Assembly (NCBI GenBank): GCA_030847615.1
Contig: JAUMIR010000001.1
Coordinates: forward strand, 440,936,687 to 441,000,686
DNA length: 64,000 nt
Direction of reading: 5' to 3'
From: Gambelia wislizenii
Lineage: Eukaryota > Chordata > Lepidosauria > Squamata > Crotaphytidae
The notes beneath the pieces were generated by a model, which had not been told where the DNA came from, did no database searches, and saw only the letters and a program-made list of their open reading frames with translations. Made by a program: the position numbers and the translations under genes. Positions 23,197-33,400 of this stretch are shown here, one piece after another; positions within the stretch are counted from its first letter, which is position 1; every line of letters begins with the position of its first letter.

Positions 23197-24980
23197 ATGC
23201 AGAACAAGTGGTGGATCAATATAGCAGAAAAGACACAACGCTGTGCAGATCTGGGTGATCATAGAGGATTTTATGAAGCTCTTAAAGCAGTGTTTGGACC
23301 TACTTATCAGGTCCAAAGCTCCTTATACAGTACAGATAGTCAAACATCAATTACTGAAAAAGCCTCCATCCTGAATCGATGGGCTGAACATTTTCAAAGT
23401 CTCTTTAGCACCAACCGAATAGTCCAAGGCTCAGCTATCCAACATATGATACAAAAACCGATGAAAAATGGACATAGCACCCACTTTGGAAGAGACCCTT
23501 AAGGCCATACAGCAGATGAAAAACGGCAAGGCAGCTGGGATTGATGGAATCCCACCTGAAGTTTGGAAACACGGAGGTCATGCACTCCACGAAAAATTCC
23601 ACGAATTCCTTCTGAATTGCTGGGAAAAAGGGGAACTGCCATCAGACCTCCGAGATGCAGTCATCATCACCCTGTACAAGAAAAAAGGAGCAAAATCCGA
23701 CTGCTCAAGCTATCGAGGCATAACACTGCTCTCTATTGCTGGAAAAATCCTTGCAAGGATACTCCTGAACAGATTAGTTCCTGCTATTGCCCTTAGACAA
23801 CTGCAAGAAAAATGTAGGGAGCAGAACAAGGGTCTCTATGTAACATTTGTCGACCTTACCAAAGCCTTCGACACTGTAAGTAGAAAAGGTCTGTGGCAGA
23901 TCCTGGCAAGACTAGGATGTCCCCCTAAATTCCTTAAAATGATTATCCTGCTACATGAGGGCTAGCGTGGTCAAGTTAGATATGGCGATACTCTTTCAGA
24001 GCCCTTTCTAATAACTAATGGAGTGAAGCAAGTTTGTGTTCTTGCACCAACTTTATTTACAATCTTCTTTAGCATGATGCTCCAAAGGGCTATGGCAGAG
24101 CTTGAAGAAGACAACGGCATCTATATACATTACCGTACTGATGGTAGCTTGTTTAACTTAAGCCGCCTGAGGGCTCACACTGGAAGTCAACCTGAAGAAA
24201 ACAGAAGTTCTTTACCAGCCTGCACCACAGGACGAACACCTCCATCCCCACATTGCCGTCAGCAAATCTGTGCTCAAGTCCATTCAGCAGTTCACCTACC
24301 TGGGAAGCATTATCTCCTAAAATGCCAAGATTGACAAAGAGATCAATCACAGATTAGCAAAGACATATAGTGCATTTGGAAGACTTCACAAAAGAGTCTG
24401 GAGCAATAAACACCTGAGGCAATGCACAAAAATCAGTGTGTATAGAGCCATTGTACTGTCTATCCTCCTTTATGGATCTGAAACATGGGTCACCTATCGC
24501 CACCACCTACGACTCCTTGAGCGCTTTCATTAGCGCTGTCTACGCACAATCCTAAATATACACTGGACTGACTATGTGACGAATCTTGCTGTCCTTGAGC
24601 AAGCAGGGATCACCAGTATTGAGGCCATGATATTGAGAACGCAGCTGTGCTGGGCAGGGCACGTTTCTAGGATGGAGGACCATCGCCTCCCAAAAATACT
24701 ACTCTACGGTGAACTCGCCATGGGTCAGCGTAAGAGGGGCGCTCCAAAAAAGTGATACAAAGACTCCCTGAAACAACATCTCAGGCTCAGCCAAATTGAT
24801 CACCAACAGTGGTCCGCCCTGTCCTCACATCGGGAGGCATGGAGACGCACTATCCACAATGCTGCAGCCTTATTTGAGAACTCACGCCGAACAAGTCTTG
24901 AAGAGAAACGACAACGCAGAAAGAATCACAACCCAAAAACATCACCCAAGGAGACCTTCTGCTGTGCTTTTTGCAACCGG
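23197..24980 (+). pseudogene. LINE reverse transcriptase and C-terminal part, disrupted
   Basis: Readable blocks in order: linker (23197-23502), NGKAAGIDGIPPEVWKHGG (motif 1/2 region), SDLRDAVIITLYKKKGAK, SSYRGITLLSIAGKILARI, LLNRLVPAIA, then FVDLTKAFDTVSR (motif A), a stop at about 23963, NGVKQVCVLAPTLF (motif B, with the usual QG glycine replaced), RTDGSLFNLSRLRA, and later the C-terminal MGQRKRGAPKK and FCCAF-CNRTC-like finger (24950-25000). Compared with copy 3, 23 codons are missing after LVPAIA and about 121 bp are missing after LRAHT; the latter removes the FSDD catalytic box. It cannot encode an active RT. Confidence 0.88.
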
Positions 24981-25053
24981 ACTTGTTTATCTCGGATTGG
25001 CCTTTTTAGTCATCAGCGTGCTTGCAGAAAGCACGGGATGTGTCCTTCCTGAA

Positions 25054-25069
25054 TCTTCGTTTGCGAAGA
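25054..25069 (+). repeat. LINE 3'-terminal hairpin
   Basis: TCTTCG-TTTG-CGAAGA folds into a 6-bp stem with a tetraloop, 14 bases before the terminal (GA)n. The same hairpin closes the other copies (29905, 34625, 53175, 58325 regions). LINE RTs often recognise such a 3' RNA hairpin; that role is inferred here. Confidence 0.8.
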
Positions 25070-25592
25070 AAAGCCAGAGAGAGAGGTGTTTGGTGTAACT
25101 TTTTAGGGTTTATTTTGTTTTTATTTTTGAATTTCCCACACAATGAAGTCTCATGGGATTTTGAATGAGGAAGTGAATAGGGCTCCATTCACTTCCTCTT
25201 TATTGCTGGGGCTGCCTTTGCCAGGAAAGGAAGGTAAGTGCAGTGGGGAGCATTCTTTTGCCAGCGTGAAAATGGTTCTTTATGCTGGCAAAAGAAAGTT
25301 CCAAAGGGGATCACCTAATAATCTCCTAAATGTTGTCCCATCAGCAAAAACTTCTAAAGAACCCCATTTTTCACTCTAATGATGACTCCTTGGAATGTGG
25401 ATGCGAATTCCAGAGAGCTGGCCAAGGATCAAATGTTTGCTCTGGGTGAACAAAATCTCATTCACACTAAACAATTATAGTGCTAGTACAGTTGTCCCTT
25501 CACATTCGCGGGGGTTAGGTTCCATAGACCCCCGCGAATGTGAAAATTCCGCGAATAATGGCAGCCCTCCACCCGCCCTCCCCAAGCGACCC

Positions 25593-26482
25593 GAGGCCTC
25601 CGGAGGCCTCGCGTCGCTCTTCTCTGCCGCCCCCGCCCTCCCCAAGCGACCCCGAGGCCTCCGGAGGCCTCGCGTCGCTCTTCCCTGCCGCCCCCCGCTC
25701 TCCGCGAGCGACCCCCGAGGCCTCCGGAGGCCTCGCGGTCGCTCTTCCCTGCCGCCCCCCCGCCCTCCCCGAGCGACCCCCGAGGCCTCCGGAGGCCTCG
25801 CGGTCGCTCTTCCCTGCCGCCCCCCGCCCTCCCCGAGCGACCCCCGAGGCCTCCGGAGGCCTCGCGGTCGCTCTTCCCTGCCGCCCCCCCGCCCTCCCCG
25901 AGCGACCCCCGAGGCCTCCGGAGGCCTCGCGGTCGCTCTTCCCTGCCGCCTCCCGCCCTCCCCGAGCGACCCCCGAGGCCTCCAGAGGCCTCGCGGTCGC
26001 TCTTCCCTGCCGCCCCCCGCCCTCCCCGAGCGACCCCCGAGGCCTCCGGAGGCCTCGCGTCGCTCTTCCCTGCCGCCCCCCGCCCTCCCCGAGCGACCCC
26101 CGAGGCCTCCGGAGGCCTCGCGGTCGCTCTTCTCTGCCGCCCCCCGCCCTCCCCGAGCGACCCCCGAGGCCTCCGGAGGCCTCGCGGTCGCTCTTCCCTG
26201 CCGCCCCCCGCCCTCCCCGAGCGACCCCCGAGGCCTCCGGAGGCCTCGCGTCGCTCTTCCCTGCCGCCCCCCGCCCTCCCCGAGCGACCCCCGAGGCCTC
26301 CGGAGGCCTCGCGTCGCTCTTCCCTGCCGCCCCCCGCCCTCCCCGAGCGACCCCCGAGGCCTCCGGAGGCCTCGCGGTCGCTCTTCCCTGCCACCCCCTG
26401 CCCTCCCCAAGCGTCCCCGAGGCCTCCGGAGGCCCCGTTGTCGCTCCCCTCGCCACTTTCCCTGGACTCCCCTCACCTCCCC
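25593..26482. repeat. 14-unit GC-rich minisatellite, about 64-bp unit
   Basis: Units begin at 25593, 25654, 25717, 25782, 25846, 25911, 25975, 26039, 26102, 26166, 26230, 26293, 26356 and 26419 (spacing 61-65). Each opens with the perfect 18-bp palindrome GAGGCCTCCGGAGGCCTC (one unit has CCAGAGG), contains a second inverted pair GGTCGCTC/GAGCGACC, and carries about nine CpGs. On the minus strand the spacer reads GGGGAGGGCGGGGGGCGG then CAGGG, four G-runs with short loops, a G-quadruplex-type motif in each unit. Confidence 0.95.
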
Positions 26483-26499
26483 GGCCCTCCCCACTCCCT

Positions 26500-26680
26500 C
26501 CTCAGGCATTCATGGGGCCTCCGGAGCGCCTCCGGGGGCCCCATGAAGGCCTCCCCAGCCCTCCCCACCCCCTCCCCAGGCTTTCATGGGGCCTCCGGAG
26601 CGCCTCCGGGGGTCCCTTGAAGGCCTCCCCAGCCCCTCCCAGGGCTTTCACGGGGCCTCAGGGCTTTCACGGGGCCTGTC
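26500..26680. repeat. Second, shorter GC-rich tandem repeat
   Basis: A roughly 77-bp unit (CATGGGGCCTCCGGAGCGCC then TCCGGGGG..CC then AAGGCCTCCCCAGCCC) occurs twice (about 26510 and 26586), followed by shorter GGGCTTTCACGGGGCCT units twice. It shares the GGCCTCCGGAG core with the larger array, suggesting both grew from one ancestral GC-rich core. Confidence 0.85.
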
Positions 26681-26959
26681 GTGGTTTTGGGGGGGCCCGC
26701 GGGGGCTCTCCCAAAACCGCGAATAATCAAAACCACGAATGTTAAGTTCGCGAAAGTGGAGGGACAACTGTATTCCACTTTAACTGCCTAGGTACAGCCT
26801 ATGGAATCCTGGGGTTTGTCATTTGGTGAGCACTAGAGCTCTCTGGCTGAGAATTCTAAATTCCTGTCCCTTTAACTGCCAATCCTAAGATGCCATGGGA
26901 CACAACCATGGCAGTTAAAGTGGAATAATAGGGCTATAATTCTCTAGTGTGAATGGGCC

Positions 26960-27150
26960 CCTGGTTTTGCAGACCTACAACAGGTTGGTTTTTGGAAATA
27001 TTCTAAAACATTAAACTTTGGTGAAGGTTTGAAACTAGGGTTGCTCTTTGAATTTTGGACATGATAGAAAGTGGTGAGAGCTGGGAATTATTTCTGATGC
27101 AGGTTACTACCAGCTATGCTAAAGAAGTATATTCACTGCCACTGTGCTGT
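26960..27150. other. Non-coding spacer, no feature seen
   Basis: AT-rich sequence between MITEs without repeats or coding motifs. Confidence 0.4.
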
Positions 27151-27154
27151 AAAC

Positions 27155-27307
27155 CAGTGCTACTCAAAGTGGAGGTCCCTGAAATATCTGCTGTTGGTTC
27201 CTATAGACCCTCCAGGAGAGTTGTAGTCAATGGGCATAAATATAGTATCAGCACACAAGGGGGGGTTTGCAACCCCCCCCCCACATCAGATAGGTTAAGA
27301 AACACTG
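27155..27307. mobile_element. hAT-type MITE with 8-bp duplication
   Basis: Begins CAGTGCTACTCAAAGTGG and ends GGTTAAGAAACACTG, inverted termini starting CAGTG. Flanks CTGTAAAC (27147-27154) and CTATAAAC (27308-27315) differ at one base. Contains GGGGGGGTTTGC...CCCCCCCC. Only 153 bp, non-coding. Related in its termini to the hAT element at 28006. Confidence 0.8.
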
Positions 27308-27315
27308 CTATAAAC

Positions 27316-27997
27316 AACACTAGTAACAAAAACAACAAAGGTACTCCTGGTTACCTCCCCCCCTCCCCTTATCCAAAGGAAACTGAACCCTGTAGTGCTA
27401 CACTGGATCTCAAGGTGCAGAAATAGTGTTTTGCCCTGTTACGGCAGTCTCCCAAACTTTTGATCCATACAGGTTACGTTTTCATTCAATTGACTTTATA
27501 TTATAGGTATACTTCACTCAGAAAGAGATAAATATATTTCCAGTGACAAGCAAATATTCTTTTATCTTAGTTACTACTGGCTTCTAGAATTTGATCCTCT
27601 CTTTGCCTATTAAGCAAAGAGTTTGGAATTGTACTAAGCTGTCTTGATAATGGCATACTTCTAGGATTCTCTTGCAACTTTTGGTTGCCAACTTAAGCAT
27701 GAGTTGTGTCAAGTATAGGGGTGGGTGATAAATTTGTTTGGCTTTCATTTTAATGCAGATCTGCTTAATTTTGTACCTTTCAACCCACACAAGAACTGAA
27801 ACTCTATTATCACTCAAGATTTTCACTTCTCTGAACTTTATAATGGAGTTTACCAATTCAAAAAAATGCATAGTGGAATATCCATGCTAAAATGGTGATA
27901 AGAGGCATTCAAAATTCATTGGATTAAGAAAACTGTGTGAAAATTGTGTATATGAAACAAAATTCTTTACAAAAATGTATTTATTAAGGAAGTTGTA
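27316..27997. other. Non-coding stretch, no feature seen
   Basis: AT-rich DNA; no terminal repeats or coding motifs detected. Confidence 0.4.
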
Positions 27998-28005
27998 CAC
28001 TAAAC

Positions 28006-28365
28006 CAGTGGTTCTTAACCTTTTCTTTACCAGGGACCCCCTTTAAATATCTTTCATTGCTGCAGATCCCCAAGACTTAACTTAAGATTTAAAACCAGTA
28101 ATAATAATAATAATAATAATAAAAACACTGTCCATTAACCCAGGGAGGGAAGACTTTTCTTCTGCTTCTTCCTGCAAGTTTGTGGCTGGAGCAGATTGAA
28201 TGGCAATGCGCAGGCCAAGCTGGCCAGCCTTTGCCTTGGTTCCTGTCACATGGCCACTCCACTGTAAGCAGGAGGTGGGCCAAGCAGCCTTCAAGCCTTC
28301 ATGGACCCCCTGTGAGGACATTGTGGACCCCTGAGGGTTGTCAGACCACATGTTAAGAACCACTG
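28006..28365. mobile_element. hAT/Charlie-like MITE with perfect 8-bp duplication
   Basis: Left terminus CAGTGGTTCTTAACCTTTTC; the right terminus reads TGTTAAGAACCACTG. Identical CACTAAAC flanks at 27998-28005 and 28366-28373. Contains an (AAT)n run at 28099-28122 and GGACCCC words near both ends. CAGTGGTTCT termini are typical of Charlie-type hAT elements in amniotes. No transposase. Confidence 0.92.
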
Positions 28366-28420
28366 CACTAAACTGTGCATATTTTGTGAGCTAAAACAAA
28401 ATCTCAAAGTTTGGAACAAA

Positions 28421-28686
28421 CAGGTGGTGCAGTGGTTAAATGCCAGTATTCCAAGTCACCACATTGCAAGTTTGATTCCAGAGGGCTACAAGGTTCACTC
28501 AGCCTTCCATCCTTTTGTAGGTTGGTAAAATGAGTACGCGGCTTGTGGGGGCAATTAACTAATACACATTGGAAACTGCTTAATGCAGTATAGATGTGTT
28601 AATTGCTATTGTTTAAAACAATTTGTAAGCTGCTCTGATAGCCTTGTGGCTGAAGAGTGGGGTATAAATAAATAAATAAATAAATA
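28421..28686 (+). mobile_element. tRNA-derived SINE with (TAAA)n tail
   Basis: Starts GGTGGTGCAGTGGTTAAATG (tRNA box A-like) and has GCAAGTTTGATTCCAGAGG (box B-like) about 45 bases on. A central block CACTCAGCCTTCCATCC and GGTAAAATGAGTACGCGGC precedes the GTATAAATAAATAAAT tail. The second copy at 53615-53839 matches from the central block to the tail. It is a squamate tRNA SINE of the MIR/CORE-like general plan and distinct from Sauria SINEs; exact family not determined. Confidence 0.8.
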
Positions 28687-28860
28687 TAAGATGAGAAAAA
28701 TGAGAAACTGAGAAATTGATAGATTCATCTGTCCATAGCGTCAAGAGAAGCACAGCACATCTTTCTTTGCTTCTTCAGAATGATGTCAGTTACTTTCCAC
28801 TGTTCCACAGAGACTCGGTACTACATAGGGGTACATATGATTTTATCTGTAATAGATTGC

Positions 28861-28905
28861 CACTGTGAGCCTTCCTTAAAAAGTGGGGTATAAATATTTA
28901 AATAA
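28861..28905 (+). repeat. SINE/LINE 3'-end remnant
   Basis: CACTGTGAGCCTTCC then GTGGGGTATAAATATTTAAAT parallels the tail of the SINE ending at 28686. Isolated and old. Confidence 0.4.
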
Positions 28906-28910
28906 TCCCA

Positions 28911-29890
28911 GTGATTTGTATTATGCGATACTTACAAATGTATCCACTGACTCAAGACACAGCTGACGATGAAGTGCAGATGATGATGACAACCATGGAT
29001 CAATGGGCTCAGTGTTTTGAAGATTCCATTGGCATAAGATCCCACAAAGAGCCACACTGTGAATGCCGGCTAACCAAGCATTTTTGCTTAAAACCAGTGC
29101 TTGTGTAATAAGGTTCCTACTGGGTTTCTTCTTATGTGATCATTCTTTTGTATTCAGAAGAGCACTTTGCCTTCCAGTGTCCTACTGCGGGAGCATTACA
29201 ATAAAGAGAGCGGCTGGAGGGAGCTGACTTGGCAGGGAGCCTCTCCACTGGGAGTGGGTCAGCTAATTTTGTTGTAGCTCTGAATAGGATATTACCAGCT
29301 CCTCTGGGGAATTAAAAGGTATATTAATGTCTGATCCTCCAGTTAAAATTGTGTCTAAGTATGTAACACTTTAAAAATCTGTCTTGGGCCCTTGATTCAA
29401 GTACCACATCTTCTATTAAGAAGGTGAGATTTATCTCTTTACAGTGTCACAAATCTTCATTTTAAGCTGTGTAGGATCACAAGATACCAGGCTGCAAGTG
29501 CGTCACTGATCTAGGACTGAATATTGGCCTTCTTGAACCTCATGCTTTTGGGATTCGAGTAGCCATAAATAACAGGCAAAAGAGGGGAATGTTTCTTGCA
29601 GTCACTTTTGTGACTTTTATCAAGTTGCAGTCTGACTAAATTTAAGGTATTCTCAACATTTTGTGCTAGAAGTACAATACTCTGGGCATTTCCATAGTGC
29701 TAACCATGACAATCTGAAGAACAGTTCATTCTTCCTCGACTTTAAAAAATGTAGTAATGTAGTTGTTTTAGGTTTTATTAATACATACATCATTTCTGCT
29801 TGTTCCAGTGTTCTACTCCTGTATGCCTTACGCAGTGCATGCATGCCTTTCTATTTTTTAATGTTTATTTTGCTGTGATTGCATAATTAT
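28911..29890. promoter_or_regulatory. Non-coding stretch; 29160-29360 is a candidate conserved element
   Basis: No transposon word is visible. 29160-29360 is less AT-rich than its surroundings, with GCATTACAATAAAGAG, GTCAGCTAATTTTG and GGGGAATTAAAAGG, and lacks repeats. The open frame 28911-29108 has no recognisable motif and I do not call it a gene. Regulatory role is inference only. Confidence 0.2.
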
Positions 29891-29891
29891 G

Positions 29892-30434
29892 TCTCTCTGG
29901 CTTTTCTTCGCAAATGAAGATTCAGGAAGAACTCATCCCACACTTTCTGCAAGTACGCTGATGACTTAAAAGGGCCAATCTGAGATAAACAAGTCCGGTT
30001 GCAGAAAGCACAGCAGAAGGTCTCCTTGGGTGATGTTTTTGGGTTGTGATTCTTTCTGTGTTGTCGTTTCTCTTCAAGACTTGTTCGGCATGCGTTATCA
30101 AATAAGGCTGCAGCATTGTGGATAGTGCATCTCCATGCCTCCCAATGTGAGGCCAGGGTGGACCACTGTTGGTGATCAATTTGGCCGAGCCTGAGATGTT
30201 GTTTCAGGGAGTCTTTGTATAGCTTTTTTGGAGCGCCCCTCTTACGCTGACCCACGGCGAGTTCACCGTAGAGTAGTATTTTTGGGAGGCAATGGTCCTC
30301 CATCCTAGAAACGTGCCCTGTCCAGCGCAGCTGTGTTCTCAATATCATGGCCTCAATGCTGGTGATCCCTGCTTGCTCAAGGACAGCAACATTCATCACA
30401 TAGTCAGTCCAGTGTATATTTGGGATTTTGCGTA
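29892..30434 (-). mobile_element. APE-type LINE, copy 2 (3' end only)
   Basis: On the minus strand this is the terminal 540 bases of the LINE: the region downstream of RT, the C-terminal finger, the hairpin (TTC-ATTTGC-GAA, one base of the stem changed by a CpG-type transition) and a short (GA)n end. The match to copy 3 stops at about 30434 in an AT repeat (ATATGATATGATATG), which marks the truncation point. A target duplication was not identifiable. Confidence 0.85.
29893..30399 (-). pseudogene. LINE C-terminal region with CCHC-like finger
   Basis: The 170-residue open stretch reads VLEQAGITSIEAMILRTQL, RWTGHVSRMEDHCLPK, GQRKRGAPKKLYKDS, then KETFCCAFCNRTCLSQIG. It is the region after RT (thumb/linker) and a C-terminal Cys-rich finger; the distal H/C ligands are scrambled by a frameshift at about 29960. 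The ATG is inside the domain, so this is not a start codon of a real gene but the 5'-truncated end of a LINE ORF. Confidence 0.8.
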
Positions 30435-33400
30435 TACATATGATATGATATGTATAGTATGAATTTAATATTCTATAATCCCCCTTCCAAGGATCTCATT
30501 AACCTTTCTCTAACTGTGATGGGTAGAATTAATTGAGTGATCTGTCCACTGTTGGTTTTGCATACTGCTCACATTAGTGCATGGGGATTCAGGCTAACTG
30601 TATCCACAATACAATTCAAAGATAAGCCAAGTTGATGGTTGCAGTTGCAAAGCTGTTCAAGGAAACCTTGAACCCAGTTATAATACAAAGAATGCATGGA
30701 CATTTCCTTCTCAATCAGAAATGGATGCCAATTTTCTTAAGATGAGGGAGAGAAAGCAACTGGACATCCCCGATAACTCCCTTGGCACAGAAACTTTTAA
30801 AGAAACCATTCATTAAAAGTTGTCTTCTATAAAGGAATCTCCTTCCTTTTCTGGATTGGCCGGAGACTCACAGACAGACAGAAATAAGCTGCCATTCTTC
30901 CATTTGATAGCCAGACGCTGCCAGTTGTTGCTAGGGTGGTCATGCTGTTAAATTAGGTCTAATGAAGGAGTAATTGCTTTAGGTATAGTGAACCATTTGA
31001 AAGAAAACAAGGATTCTAATTGATTTGCAATTTGTTTGGCACATTGCTTTGTCTGGGGCTATTGATTAGTCTTCTGGATTTCACTCTGCATGTGTTTCCC
31101 TTTATTAAGGGAATAACAGGTTACTGATTACTTTCCTTCTGGGTTTAATGTAGCAGTTAATGTCTACTTTGTTCTTGTGTCATGTCACAGGCAAGGAAGG
31201 AATAATATGCAAGTGGGTGGCCCTTTGCTAAGAAACTCCCCTGCTGCTTAGAGCTGTGTACTCTAAGATGGGCTTAAAAGCAGATCAAGAGAAAGGGTTA
31301 GAATAGCAGGACTCACAAGTTACAGCCTGAGTCGCACCAGACCCAGGCTGGCAACTTAGCTTTCCTGCACAGTCAAAGCATGCCACTGGTATGGAACAGT
31401 TGCTGTTGGTTTTGCACTTGTGGTATTTGACTGTATGTATGTATGCATGCATGTATATGTAGGACAGCAATCCAATTAAACTTAAAAAAAATCTTGCATA
31501 TTACTCAAAACCACAGTATCAGTGTTCAAAAGAACATATACAGAGAAAAGTCACAATTAGGAACCTAAAACTACCTCACATGAAAAAGAAGGCTTCTGCT
31601 ATGTCGACTTTTAAAATCACTGTTATAATAACAGTTTCTTCAAGGTGAACAACTCCACTCTCAGTTTCAGCCTCTTTCAAATGAATAGCTAAGAATATAG
31701 CTAGATGACAAAAAGATTTTTTAAAATTATCTCATTGACTTAACCAGGAATCAAATTCTTTGGGTACTTCTATATATTTTAGGAAGTTGTGATTTGATAC
31801 ACACATAGCCCAAAGCACTCTTGATAACTGAAAATGTCTGAAAAGAGGTATTTGGACATTCTTCCAAAGGAAGAGGATTCCCTCTCACCACTATGGTGTC
31901 TATAAATCTGAAATTGTGTAGGTATGTCATTTATAATGTCATTTATAATAGAAGACAGAACTCTAGCACAGAGCTCCCACCACAAACAGGTCTTATACAT
32001 ATGTTATGGAATGTTAAACCTTTGAGCCATCCTCCATTCTCACACTTGAATCACCATAAGAAGGATTTCTGGTGGCAAATAAGAATATTATCATTCTGCT
32101 TTCAAAAAGTACCATTACCACCTGCCTCTACTGCATCTGTTTTAACTAGGGCTGATCACAATCTGCTTGCACAGTTTCAGCTTCATTAGTGTAAAAGACA
32201 CCTCCACCTGCCTCTCCAGATATTTTATCAACAGCATCATACAGTATTTTTATCAGGAGTCTGATGAACTGAACCAGAAAATGCTGTAAGCTTAGCCGAA
32301 AGAGCTGCTTCATATTTTGGGCCCTTGGAGGTTGCCTTCAGTCAAAGTTGAATTGATGGCAAATAATAACAAATACTGAGGTAAGTTGAGGTATATCAAC
32401 TGTATGCAGGTTATCCAGAGCTGAATAACCACACACACATTGTCCTTGCCATTGAGAGGGGTTTTATGGATATGTTACCATATGGCCCAGTATGATCTAT
32501 TCTGATTGGCAGCAGTTTTCCAGAGCCTCAGACCCATACTTTTGTCATTATATGCAAATTTATCCTTCTCGCTGGAGGTGGAATGGGAACTGGGATTTTA
32601 TGCATGGAAAGTATGCATGGTTTACTATTGGTCTATATCCCCTACCTTTGATCTGTGAAGGCAAGAGTGGGGCAAAAGAAAAACATTACCTGCAGACAAT
32701 AAGAGCAAGTCTCTTCATTACTCACAGTAGCTCTTGTAGAAATCATAAAGCATCTTCTGCCCTGCTGTGGCCTATTAATATGAAGTTTACTCGGATGATG
32801 AGGCTAGTTCCCTGAAGTTCTCTCCTTTTTCCAGAGCTGGGTAGTGGCACACACATTTTCCTTGCACTGAGATCATTGCCATTGACTTCAATGGATCATT
32901 GTTCTAAGACATGGCATAGCAACACCAAAGAAAGCTTTTAGTTCTAAGAAAGCTTTTAGTTCTAAGATATGGTACAGCAACACCAAGAATGAAGGGTGTC
33001 CAGACCTTGCAAGCTTGAGCCTATGACCAGCTGTCAACTGACAGTAGTATCAGGCCTAAAGACATTTACTACTATATAAAAGAGCTATGGAAGAACACGG
33101 GATTGACTTTTGTATAATGTGTGATCTGCACCAGAGTATAAATCAAATTATCCTAATGACAATGTAATGACCTTGTCTCTTGCCTTTACTCCAGTCTTTT
33201 GCTATGCCTCATTACAGTTGCGGTTAGGCAAAGGTATACTGAACAACTCCACCTCCTAGGTTCTCAAATTCAGTATGTTTATTCAAAATAGAAAAGTGCA
33301 TCTTTTCAAGAGATGTTAATTTTCTATAGTCATAATGTAGTCTTTGCACTGAGGGCCATGAGATTCGTTCCCACCCTTGTATTATAATAGGATTGCAGGA

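Larger units (their letters stand above)
21297..25083 (+). mobile_element. APE-type LINE, copy 1: full length ends, dead
   Basis: The target duplication AGGTGTTTGGT is present at 21286-21296 and 25084-25094. The 5' end CCTCTCCATTGACGCCCCC is the same as that of copy 3, so both are full-length insertions. Order: about 770 bp 5' region, APE endonuclease, linker, reverse transcriptase, C-terminal CCHC-like finger, short 3' region with hairpin, then (GA)n. There is no RNase H. The layout and wording suggest the Ingi/Vingi part of the I group or an RTE-like clade; clade is from recollection and not tested. Two deletions and several stops inactivate it. Confidence 0.9.
20981..25326 (+). mobile_element. 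Harbinger-type MITE, family D, copy 2, split by a LINE
   Basis: Left terminus GGACATTATCAGACGC (20981) with TAA at 20978-20980; right terminus ...TAATAATCTCC (25326) with TAA at 25327-25329. Taking out the LINE and one 11-bp duplication (21297-25094) leaves 548 bp, matching complete copies elsewhere. The near-terminal hairpin lies at about 25249-25296. A 16-bp inverted repeat (GAACACAAAAGGATGA) sits at about 21027-21070 and is absent from the other copies. Confidence 0.85.
25489..26770. mobile_element. Tigger/pogo-like element carrying a GC-rich minisatellite
   Basis: Terminal repeats CAGTTGTCCCTTCACATTCG (left) and, as reverse complement of the right end, CAGTTGTCCCTCCACTTTCG. TA duplications at 25487-25488 and 26771-26772. 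Just inside the left terminus a palindrome CACATTCGCGGGGGTTAGG...CCCCCGCGAATGTG can form a hairpin; CCGCGAATAAT recurs near both ends. Between them is about 1.1 kb of GC-rich tandem repeat. It has no transposase. The frames that run through it are a product of the repeat having no stops, not genes. Confidence 0.85.
25455..26957. mobile_element. MITE split by the minisatellite-bearing Tigger-like element
   Basis: Left part (CATTCACACTAAACAATTAT at about 25459-25480) pairs with the right part (reverse complement CCCATTCACACTAGAGAATTA from 26957). Right-side words CCACTTTAACTGCC and GGCAGTTAAAGTGG form further inverted pairs, and GGAATCCTGGGGTTTG resembles MITE B/C interiors. The intruder at 25489-26770 separates the halves at a TA. 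Exact outer boundaries and duplication are uncertain. Confidence 0.55.

Noticed and set aside
25395..26745. Five overlapping long open frames of 303-401 codons on both strands
   Set aside because: They run through the tandem repeat in multiple frames on both strands, give reiterated RPP/GLRRPR-type low-complexity peptides and exist because the GC-rich unit has no stop codon. No start context, splice signal or domain supports a gene.
28431..28500. tRNA gene
   Set aside because: Box A and box B words are present but the cloverleaf does not close, and the sequence continues into a SINE body with a (TAAA)n tail that recurs at 53.6 kb.
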